Positions 1 to 7,669 of a DNA stretch of 12,798 bases are shown one piece after another. Source of the DNA: Fomitopsis serialis. Lineage: Eukaryota; Basidiomycota; Agaricomycetes; Polyporales; Fomitopsidaceae. Under the pieces are notes generated by a model. That model was not told the DNA's origin, made no database searches, and was given only the letters and a program-made list of their open reading frames with translations. The DNA is taken from contig NW_025955725.1 of the NCBI RefSeq assembly GCF_022376445.1, positions 1 through 12,798 of the forward strand. Reading direction: 5' to 3'. A program made the position numbers and the translations under genes. Every line of letters begins with the position of its first letter. The first letter of the stretch is position 1.

Positions 1-678
1 CCCAAGCCGAATGCATCCTTGGAACAAGTTTGAAAGCACTGCAAAGGTTGCCGGAATATGAATTTCATCATACACTGCACGGGGAAGGACTTACTTGAAT
101 TTGAGTGTGTCAAAAAAAGTGTCGTTTCGCTCTAGGACAAGGGTACTGTTTGAACCGCCTGTCTTAGACATTGGGAAGAGGTCTTCAAACATCGACGGGT
201 AGTGCTTCTGTAGGAGTGATACAGTTGGGATCACTGTATCTTTTACCATACGTCCCGCTCGTGAGTCTGTGTGCTTGATTAGTCAGTTGGGCGCTGTTCT
301 CATACTGCAGAAGCATACCGTCCGGCCATCGTAGCATGTTGCCTATGTCTTGGGCAGAATGGCCATCGACCGCGCCCAAAGGAACTCTGAGGTTCTGGAC
401 TGCAATCATGATAAGTAGATATACTGAGCCTGGCCAAATAATGACTGTTCAGCACACATCTAAGAAAGTTGTACACTACGTACCTCCTCCCGCCACGAAA
501 GCAAATTTGTTCCCCATGGCGACCCAGTCGAGGAATGTTCTCTTTTCAACGTCATTCTTATGACTCAGCTGGGATCGCCAGATGTCGTAGTGGTGAGGCC
601 AGGTTCCGCATGTTTCAAGCTTGCCAAAAGCACACTTGTAAGCTCGTCTTGGATGAAACCAAAGAACCCACGCACTGG
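1..678 (-). CDS. Partial gene of a basidiomycete family of unknown function, cut by the left edge and probably 5'-truncated
   Basis: Four exons on the minus strand join in frame: 678-484, 429-319, 266-95 and 38-1. The introns (483-430, 318-267, 94-39) are 52-56 bp with donors GTACGT, GTATGC and GTAAGT and CAG acceptors. The joined reading contains the stretches HYDIWRSQLSHKNDVEKRTF, FAFVAGGGSVYLLIMIAVQN and DTVIPTVSLLQKHYPSMFED, which have a globular, partly hydrophobic character. From memory this resembles a repetitive Agaricomycete protein family often predicted near KDZ elements, but I know no function and assign none. The 3' end is off the window. At the 5' side a likely acceptor (TTGCAG, ending at 679) precedes the first exon, but no upstream exon is recognisable before the GGCCGG palindromes, so the gene seems truncated there. 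No stop or frameshift is seen within the four exons. Confidence 0.7.
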
Positions 679-764
679 CTGCAACCACATTATTCAGTGG
701 TACCTACTCGATACTAACGGTACAGCCGGAGTGCATTTCGACCGTTGCAAACAGTAAAGCCGCC

Positions 765-889
765 TCCGGCCGGAGCTGTGATTTCCTCTTGCAAACAGGC
801 CGGCCGGACTGGTTTCTAACAAGCCGGCCGAGCGTATCTCAAACCAGTTCAAATGGTCCGGCCGGTGTATCCCTACAGGCTACACCGGC
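765..889. repeat. GGCCGG palindrome cluster with inverted repeats
   Basis: Four GGCCGG-type palindromes sit within about 100 bp: TCCGGCCGGA at 765-774, GGCCGGCCGG at 798-807, GCCGGCCG at 823-830 and TCCGGCCGGT at 857-866. Two longer inverted repeats overlap them: ACTGGTTT (808-815) with AAACCAGT (841-848), and GCCGGTGTA (861-869) with TACACCGGC (881-889, 11-nt loop). The cluster lies between the truncated minus-strand gene and the GATGTATC array. It may mark an element edge or a protein-binding region; the sequence alone does not decide which. Confidence 0.6.
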
Positions 890-929
890 ATATTGATACA
901 TAATATACTTGTAGTTAGAGTTACAGAAT

Positions 930-1318
930 GATACATGTATCGTTGTAGTCTAGAGACAGTCTCTCAATGCATTACCATATACATCGCCCAAGCTGGTGGA
1001 TGTATCACGGTACAGATAGGCGATACATCGGTCAACCGTGCCGCGGCGGGTCGATGTATCACGGTACAGGCAGGCGATACATCAGCCAACCGTGCAGGGG
1101 CGGTCGATGTATCACGGCCCAGGCAGGCAATACATCGCTCACTGACAATTCGCCGACTCGGACGCTGGTGGATGTATCAGTCTGCAAGTAGCCGTTGGGG
1201 GATGTATTTCAGTCCGGCAGGTGATACATCGGCAGACCGCACTGCAGGCACTGCAATGTATCAACGTCTGTGAATGGAGCCGGCCTCGATGTTGATACAT
1301 ACCGGTCAGTGATACATC
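930..1318. repeat. Left GATGTATC/GATACATC array, with paired inverted motifs in a ~54-bp tandem repeat
   Basis: The octamer GATGTATC or its complement occurs exactly or with one mismatch about a dozen times. It begins with the 12-bp palindrome GATACATGTATC (930-941). Forward copies start at 999, 1053, 1106, 1171, 1201 (ends in T) and 1255 (AATGTATC). Reverse copies start at 1022, 1076, 1129 (AATACATC), 1223, 1294 and 1311. The first three forward copies are 54 and 53 bp apart, and each is followed by a reverse copy after exactly 15 nt, so each unit could fold as a hairpin. ACGGT after the forward motif is also complementary to ACCGT further along the unit. Known large DNA transposons often carry such subterminal motif arrays as transposase-binding sites. 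That role here is inference, supported by a second array with the same core at the right end of the window. Confidence 0.85.
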
Positions 1319-2364
1319 CCTCGACATCGTGCGACATATTGATCAATGGCCCGTATAATAAGCAGACATGGCCTCACCGCCATCACCCTCTCGCCCTCTC
1401 GCCTCCCTCTCACGGCCACACCGCCCCTTCCGAGTCCTCGCCCACTGCCTCACGAGTCCCTCTCCACGTCCTCTCTGCCACCCATGGAACGCCGTCATTC
1501 ATTGCTCACTGATACCTGTCACTCGCCTCAATAACCCAAGTTCCCAAGTCGACTACTACTCACCTGCCATGGCCGCCTCCTCTTCCACCAATGGCACTCC
1601 TGAGCCCTGCGTCACGGTGCAGCCCGACGTCTTCTCGCATTTGACGAGGTCCACTGATGAACATAGATGCGCAGGCCGGTCGCTCAACGTCGTAGTTCCT
1701 CATATCACCAGCGAACATCGCCGAGCCTCGATCATTGAGGCCTTGACACTTCCGTACCAGTACGTACTACATACCACTATATGTAAGTAGTTAGAAACCG
1801 AATGCGTCCTGAGACATTTGTATTGAGGCGAGTCGATCCTCGTAACTTGTACTTACAACCATTTTCTTCTGTTGAAGCGACTGAACATCATACTTACATG
1901 ATATCGAGACGTACGCGCTGCCAAGTACCTCCGGCATACACCTGATACATCACAATCGTGCTGTTATAGAGTGAGTCTGTATACGCATGGCTAGAGTACT
2001 CATCACTTATGTAGAGGTCATTGAACATGCACGTCGTAGCCACGATACATTAATGAAGAGGCGTAGACGGTTCCGCGTGGGCTCGCACATGAATTTCCAT
2101 ACATTAGACGTCGAGTGTATTGTAAGCTATGCACAGGATGGCTGTTGGTACAGCACTACACGACAAACTTCCTCAACCATGACAACACGATACTATCAAG
2201 AAGGCCACAAGATCGCAAGAGTTTATAAGAGGTACGTAGGGAGAAGATATTGGGCATGGGCACACAAGAACAGCGGGGAATGTGATGCAGGGCCAAATAA
2301 CAAGACACCACGGGAAGGCGGCAAGAAGAAGATAGCAACGAGCAAATGAAGAATGAGTATCAGC
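1319..2364. other. Region without a supportable gene; CT-rich leader-like stretch and one possible orphan exon
   Basis: At 1354-1361 there is a TATA-like TATAATAA, followed from about 1370 to 1560 by strongly CT-rich sequence of the type found in fungal promoters and 5' leaders. An ATG at 1569 opens a reading that runs to a plausible donor (GTACGT at 1760). It would encode about 63 residues starting MAASSSTNGTPEPCV. No convincing downstream exon was found, so this may be a gene remnant or chance. One exact GATACATC (1944-1951) and one GATACATT (2044-2051) lie in this stretch. An uninterrupted reading at 1987-2349 has no domain-like or family-like features and is not called as a gene. Confidence 0.4.
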
Positions 2365-2763
2365 TTAGCCCACCTTCCTCTTCTTCGGTGATGCACTGGC
2401 AGCCGCAACAACTCTCTTTCTTTTTCCATTCAACGCCACCCCATCACGGTTCTCCTTCTTCTCCTTCTCCGTGTCTGGGCCGCCAGGCAGGTTGTTCGGT
2501 CGCGTGCCGTCGGGATTCGTAGGTGGGCGCCGCATGCGCTGTGGTCGTGCTGCCGCAACACTCCCCTGTGAAGTATCAGAAGAGCAAGACACGGTGCCCT
2601 CGACAACTTGAGCACTAGTCACAGAGGGAATGTTCTCCCGCAGTGAGAGGACACCAGGGCTGACCGTGCCAGGAGTGATCGTCTGCGGCGAAGGAGGTGG
2701 ACGCGCACCCTGGGCAACCGTTGTCGGCACCGGCTGGGTGGTTGTCGGCGGCGCAAGTGCAGG

Positions 2764-3147
2764 CTGGACGGTCATCGTCGGCGGAGGCTGGACAGCCGTC
2801 GTCGGCGGAGATTGCGTGGCCGTCGTCGGCGAAGGCTGGACGGTCCTCGGCCGCGGAGGCTGGACGATCATTGGCATCGCGGGCTGGACAGTCGTCGTCG
2901 GCAGAGGTTGGACGGTCGTCAGCATCGCGGGCTGGACAGTCGTCGTTGGTAGAGGCTGGACGGTCGTCGGCATCGCAGGCTGGACGGTCGTCGACATCGC
3001 AGGCTGGATAGTCGTCGTTGGCAGAGGCTGGACGGTCGTCGGCATCGCAGGCTGGACGGTCGTCGGCATCGCAGGCTGGACGGTCGTCGGCATCGCAGGC
3101 TGGATAGTCGTCGTTGGCAGAGGCTGGATGGTCGTCGGCATCGCAGG
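2764..3147 (-). repeat. 24-bp coding minisatellite encoding 16 octapeptides
   Basis: Sixteen units of 24 bp lie inside the last exon of the acidic protein gene and encode variants of PAMPTTVQ and PLPTTTVQ. The copies nearest 3147 are almost identical. Those toward 2764 are more diverged (for example PSPTTATQ, PPPTMTVQ), so the array appears to have grown recently at its 5' coding side. The period is a multiple of three, so copy-number change would not shift the frame. Confidence 0.85.
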
Positions 3148-3893
3148 TTGGGCGTCATCGGCATATCCTGAGCAATAGGCAGCGCAGTCAGGAGACACGC
3201 AGTCGCAAGAGAGTCGAACGAACTCACATTGTAGTGGAAGCTACCTGTTCCAACTTGGTTGCCTTGAACGTGCATCCCAGTCCAGCCTCCGCGAGGGAAG
3301 TACGATGGTACCATTCCTGTAGGTAGCGACGCATGCATCAACATGGCCGGGTATGCAGAAGGCGCCGGGTAGTAGGACTGTGGCATCGAGGCCATGGGGT
3401 TCGCAGATGAAGGAAATACGTAGTTCTCGTTGCCCATCAGCGCCATAGTGCGTACGTCGCCACCATCCGACTGATAGCGCAAGTCGTGGCGAACTGGTGG
3501 GGTAGCTTGAAACTGAGCTGGGAAAAGTAGAGGAGCATCAGGGTGAAACTGAGAGTAATCGAGCTGCGAGAAGTAGACGTCGGACGGAGAGAGATGGTTA
3601 GGAGCGGGGCCAAGAAGCAGGTCGAGCATCGACGTGGACTCGTCCCAATCGGGGTCAGCAGCCAGAGGAGGGAAGTCGGTGTCTGACCGCGACACGGAGT
3701 TCTCCACCGAGGAATCGGGGGCGCTGGCGCCGGTGAGCTCAGGCGCCACGATCTCTCCTTCACAAGATGTGGAAGGGACAGCATCGCTAACCAGCTCCAA
3801 AGGGTTGATGTTGTCGACAACCGTGGTAGGTGAATCCACAGGGACGGACGGAAGGTCCTCGACGCTCTGAGGGTCCTCGATGGCGCTCTCAAG

Positions 3894-3965
3894 CTGCTCC
3901 TCCTCGATGATCTGCTCCTCCTCGACGATCTGCTCCTCCTCGATGATCTGCTCCTCCTCGACGGT
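3894..3965 (-). repeat. 18-bp coding repeat, four EEEQII/V hexads
   Basis: Four tandem 18-bp units encode Glu-Glu-Glu-Gln-Ile/Val-Ile/Val hexapeptides (the last unit reads Thr-Val at its start), in exon 5 of the minus-strand acidic protein gene. They form a strongly acidic patch that could be helical. Confidence 0.85.
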
Positions 3966-5193
3966 CTGAGGATCAGCTACCGCGGTCAGCAACCCGTGCG
4001 CAGAGTTGGTGGTGGTAGTATCACCCGCAACGATTTCGAGGTTGTCCTCAGGGCCTGTGGTGCTGGGAGCGCCGGTGTCCGGCTCGGGTGTCTGGGATTC
4101 CTCTCTCTCTTCATCCTCATCGCGTGCTAAAGTGAAGATCAGGTAAGTGAGCAGATGTCATTCGAGGTTCAGGTAATGCACTCACTCCACTCGTCCTTAA
4201 CATACTCGGCGAATGGCCGAACAAAGCGACCCTTGAAGTCGGGTATCGACGAGCTGAAATTATACTCCCGCTGAGGCGGCTCTGAGTGATATCTTTCAGG
4301 AACCCTGGTGAGTATGGCTTGTCCTGCGTCTCGACCACTTCACTCACGTTAGGATCGTCATCTTGTCGCTGCCTGGTTCCTTGCCCACAGCGAACACCAT
4401 GCAGTAGAATTTCGTCTTCGCGTGGACAGCACCGAAGAATTGTCCGAAGACCGCCGGTAAGTCGTCGATGACACTATAGAAATGGATGAGACATATGCAA
4501 ACGTCACATTATCAGGAACGACATACGCTTGACGACTAGCCTCGCTGATATTACCGTCGGCCTGGCTCTCACCTTCTCCAGGAGTCTCCGCCTCGGCCTC
4601 CTTCACCGCACGCACCTCGCCCTCGATCTCGGCCTTCACCTCGTCGGTCTCGTGCTTGAACGCCTCGCAGGTCTCGTGCTTTATTAAGATTAGCTTCTGT
4701 CCCCTCGTGTACTCCTTCTTCGCAAGCCTCGCGGCTTCATCTTCGCAGCGACTATGTGTTTGACGCGGCTCTTGTAATACTTCCGTGAGTACACCTCAAC
4801 GAGTTGGAGAGCGCGTGTCCCCTTCGGCTTCAGGGACAAGTCAACACGTGTGGTCGCTGCCTTCCTCCCTTCTGGCCCATCCGGTTATTATACCAGTTGC
4901 GCAGTTTCTGCCACAAGGGGTCAGCTATGTTCTATGCATTTGGGAAACTCAGGCATGCTCACTGATTTTCGATCCTCATTAGCCTTGGCCACGATCGCAA
5001 GCTCCTCCTCGGTGAGCGCCTCGGTGCGCCCCGGGAACACAACATCCCTCTCTGGGTAGGTTTGGAACCACTCGCGATAGAGTTCAACACGGAAACGTGT
5101 CAAGCTCTGCTCAGCCTGATGTTTACGGTAAGACACCACCCTAGCCTCTAGGAACACGAGCTGCTCTGGGGACGCCCAAGGTTTCGGAGCCAT

Positions 5194-5789
5194 CTGACGA
5201 TGAGATGGGATCGGGAGAGTGCGCACGGTGACAGCTAGACACCTGTGCAGGAGAGCGGTGATACATCCAGTCTCTCGCTCGTCCTTATGAAGTCCACTCG
5301 GGCGCAATGCTGCACCCTCCCAAGGCAACGGTAGGGCGGCCCACGTCTACATCACTACGCTCAGCAAGTCCCGAAAAACGAGCACATCTTCTCATTCATC
5401 TGCAAACGGTAAGCATCACAGTGCATGTCGATCGCCGAGCGGTGTTACTGATGTGGTCGTGTACGGAGGCGTTCCAAAGGCAATTGGGGCGCGATCGCGC
5501 TGGGGCGTAGCAGTGGCGAATCAGTGGCGAGTCGGTGGCGTAGCGGTGGCGGTGGCAGCTGCGATAGGTGAGATAGAAGTACGAAGCCTGAGGGAACCGA
5601 ACACTCCGGAGGGGTAGCACGGCTGCCCAAGTCCAGTAAATCCGAGATCGTGCGACGAGGCATGGTCCAATGGGCACGGTACGTTCATTCCCCACGATCC
5701 GCAAGGTCTATAAAGGTCTGATCCTTGGCCTTCGCTATGACCAGGATCCGACCCCACCTCCCTCCTTCCCACACTGTTCTTCGCTTGCG
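5194..5789. promoter_or_regulatory. Divergent intergenic region between the acidic protein gene and the RNase H1-N gene
   Basis: About 600 bp separate two genes read away from each other, so this stretch must hold both promoters. On the plus side a TATA box (TATAAA, 5708-5713, in CTATAAAGG) lies about 80 bp before the ATG at 5790, a usual fungal distance. A single exact GATACATC, the array motif, lies at 5260-5267, about 67 bp before the start of the minus-strand gene. A short degenerate repeat of GTGGCG followed by 4-5 variable bases occurs at about 5511-5562. I see no clear TATA for the minus-strand gene. Confidence 0.55.
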
Positions 5790-6600
5790 ATGGCCAACTC
5801 GGACAAGGACTCTAAGGACATCAATGTCAACCCCGCGACACCGGCACCCGTTGTCAGTGTCGAGCAGCTGCAACTGCTGATCGCCCAGCTTCGCGTTTTT
5901 GCGGAGCAGGAGGAGGGTAAGAGTTTCCTTTTTCTTTGCCTTGCATTGCGATTTGAACACCCTCGAGCAGACCGCCAAATATGGGAGGCTGTGGACATGC
6001 CTACGCGCGGTAAGCAATTCTTTTTGTTAATGACTACGTGATGCGATCACTGACTACATTAATGCATAGGAGAGCCGAGGGGTGGCCAGACTGCGTCTGA
6101 CAGGACCCATCAGGAACATGCAGATGGAAAGGGACCCCCGCCGCATATTGCAGCACCTCAGCCGACTGCGTTGGCTGCTGGGTGTGGTGTCGGCGGGCAT
6201 GGTGTCGGCGGGCATGGTGTCGGTGGGCATAGCGGCGGCGGCCCCATCAGTGGCGGCCCCGGCGGCGGCTTCCCGAGTGGTGGAGGTGGTGGTTGCGGCG
6301 GCTCCGGCGGCACTCGACCATCATGCGGTTGTGGCCCTGGTGTGGACGGCGGCAGCGAGAGTGGTGTCCGCTGGTACTGTGTGACCAGAGGCCGTGCTGT
6401 CGGTGTTTTCGCTGGCTGGTAAGTGTAACGACTCCGCATTTGTTCAGTGGTCCTGAACTCGTGTCTGCAACAGGCCAAACGTGTCGCCCCTTGTCACCGG
6501 CGTACCTAATGCCGTGTTCCAGCGTTACCCGACGTTTGCTGTGGCGTTGGCAGCTTTCGTGGAGGCGACGACCAATGGTACTGTGTTCCTCTTCCTGTAG
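5790..6600 (+). CDS. Protein with C-terminal RNase H1 N-terminal (viroplasmin-like) domain; four exons
   Basis: Exons 5790-5916, 5971-6009, 6070-6418 and 6474-6600 join in frame to give 213 residues. The introns are 54, 60 and 55 bp, with GTAAGA, GTAAGC and GTAAGT donors and CAG/TAG acceptors. The ATG at 5790 follows a TATA box at 5708. Residues 1-55 contain a probable helix (VEQLQLLIAQLRVFAEQEE). About 83-150 are Gly-rich with GVGGH repeats. Residues ~157-205 contain WYCVTRGRAVGVFAGW, PNVSPLVTGVPNAVF and QRYPTFAVALAAF, matching the pattern of the RNase H1 N-terminal domain. In RNase H1 this domain binds RNA-DNA hybrid or double-stranded RNA. No RNase H catalytic domain follows, so an enzyme is not expected. 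Such stand-alone domains are, from memory, common in Agaricomycetes. Nucleic-acid binding is a family-based inference; the link to transposition is unproven. The frame is intact. Confidence 0.85.
6186..6230 (+). repeat. 15-bp coding repeat, three GVGGH units
   Basis: Three tandem copies of GGTGTCGGCGGGCAT (the last with one change) encode Gly-Val-Gly-Gly-His in the Gly-rich linker of the RNase H1-N gene. Confidence 0.85.
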
Positions 6601-6882
6601 TTGCCGCTTCGGACCATACTCGCCTCCCTCGTTGTCACTTCGGGCTATCCCTTCTCGCTGCACCATCACTCCATCGCTCATCTTCTTGATATCATGTCCG
6701 TCGCCCCAGCTCAGTATTACGGTCCGCTGCTCGCCCGAGGTTGTATTACCGTTACATAATCATGTAACACCATCACGTCTGCAGTATCTTTTGAGCCTGA
6801 CACGAAAGCGATCAACTGTGCCCCGTCGTGTGTTGCCGCCCTTGCATCCCGCCATTAATACTCAACATCTCCCACTGTACTC
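6601..6882. other. Short intergenic stretch, CT-rich, no gene seen
   Basis: This stretch lies between the stop of the RNase H1-N gene and the ATG of the next plus-strand gene. It is rich in CT runs and serves presumably as 3' end of the first gene and promoter of the second. A long uninterrupted plus-strand reading across 6293-6982 is in the wrong frame relative to both spliced genes and looks like chance. Confidence 0.45.
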
Positions 6883-7669
6883 ATGGGCCGACGTGCAAAA
6901 CACCACACGTCAGAGCAGAGACTCGCCGTTAAACGGGCTCAGCAAGCGAAGTACGCCGATAGTCCTTCGTAAGAGTCATTGAGATACGGAGTTCACTTCA
7001 CTTACAATAACAACTTACAGTGGTCGTGCGAGGCGAGCCAGAGTGAGTCGCGACGCATATGCAGTCCGCACTGGGAATCGTACTAGCCCCTTCCACAAAC
7101 GAATCAAAGCCGTCCCTTCGGCGATCTTTACTCTTGCGCGAACACCTTTCAGCATCTCGGTGGCATGCCGGCGTGGTACCGTGAAGACCGATCTTGGCCT
7201 CTACACTCCTCCATACACCCTGACTATCCCCTCGGAGCTGCGTCGAGTTGGAGAGGCTGATCAAGACAAGGGCGAGGGCGATGAACTGTTTGCGCCGGAC
7301 GAGACAGATCAAGCACAAGACTTGACCCGTGCCTTGAATGGCCAACAATATCGCCTCTTCACAATGAACGGAGCACAACGCTTCATGGAGTGGAGGGATC
7401 AGCCCATCTCGGACACTGTAGCTAAGGTCCAAACAGAGATCGAGGCACGTATACACAACTGGGACACGGGCACAGGTAACGGAGACTCGGAGGGCCTTAC
7501 AGATCACTATGAATGCGTAATCGCACGGGCTGTGGGGATGCATTGGGCCGCGAAGATTATATGTACACTCGCTCGGGAGTTAGAAGTACTGCAGAACGGC
7601 TACGTAGTGTATCAGGCTGCATTCGACAACATGTTATTACCTTGGCAGTGCATGAACTTGTTTGCATAG
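6883..7669 (+). CDS. Two-exon gene, protein starting MGRRAKHHT, family of unknown function
   Basis: Exon 1 (6883-6968) and exon 2 (7021-7669) join across a 52-bp intron (GTAAGA ... TTACAG) to give 244 residues with no break. The N-terminus is highly basic: MGRRAKHHTSEQRLAVKRAQ, then KYADSPSGRARRARVSRDAY. This is similar, from memory, to a repetitive Agaricomycete family starting MGRR/MGRK and having SPRGK followed by an arginine-rich AY motif. The basic start could bind nucleic acid, but no named domain is recognisable. The rest is mixed helical sequence (FTMNGAQRFMEWRDQPISDT, ARIHNWDTG) ending LLPWQCMNLFA. Past the stop, other frames hold coding-like pieces (ASGIIHMFHALVQTD at about 7672-7716, RELQGEVDIKHYLRDRN at about 7739-7789). 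The gene may therefore once have been longer, or 1-2 bases may be missing near 7660. The position between the RNase H1-N gene and the transposase suggests element cargo. Confidence 0.7.

Larger units (their letters stand above)
2365..5193 (-). pseudogene. Large acidic, Pro/Thr/Gln-repeat nuclear-type protein of unknown function; six exons, two apparent 1-nt losses
   Basis: The exons I support on the minus strand are 5193-4963, 4907-4527, 4473-4348, 4304-4186, 4126-3245 and 3167-2365, about 847 residues if the two shifts are discounted. Residues 1-77 (MAPKPWASPEQLVFLEARVV...) resemble, from memory, an N-terminal module recurrent in Agaricomycete hypothetical proteins. About 78-285 is a charged, helical region with NWYNNRMG, KKEYTRGQK, VIDDLPAVF and DFKGRFVRPFAEY. 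Residues ~341-364 are four EEEQII/V hexads. About 588-715 are sixteen Pro-Thr-Gln octads. The C-terminus has KRKR and ends SPKKRKVG, a classical monopartite nuclear signal. In exon 2 the frame must move by one missing base near 4841-4860 and again near 4745-4765. With both corrected, the exon phase fits the next intron exactly. The last splice is uncertain: donor 3244 (GTAGCT) gives the octad frame, while 3227 (GTGAGT) is a stronger donor and would need the acceptor one octad later. Function unknown; transcription-related or scaffold roles would be guesses. Confidence 0.7.

Noticed and set aside
476..757. Plus-strand small proteins opposite the left gene
   Set aside because: They overlap in antisense the spliced minus-strand exon 484-678, which shows family-like sequence and consistent intron phases.
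930..1318. CRISPR-like array
   Set aside because: The spacing is regular for only three units, the 'spacers' are themselves repeated, the motifs are inverted pairs, and the context is a eukaryotic genome.
1987..2349. 120-residue plus-strand protein
   Set aside because: It has no family resemblance, no promoter or splice context, and composition looks like translated non-coding DNA.
2630..3178. Plus-strand Gly/Val/Trp-rich protein (182 residues)
   Set aside because: It is the antisense reading of the 24-bp coding minisatellite; the minus strand has the exon structure, nuclear signal and continuous gene.
6082..6384. Ala/Val-rich 100-residue protein
   Set aside because: It is an alternative frame of the Gly-rich exon of the RNase H1-N gene, kept open by high GC and the 15-bp repeat.
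6293..6982. 229-residue Arg/Ser/Pro-rich plus-strand protein
   Set aside because: It runs across an exon, an intron, an intergenic stretch and the start of the next gene in a frame used by neither; composition is that of GC-rich chance reading.
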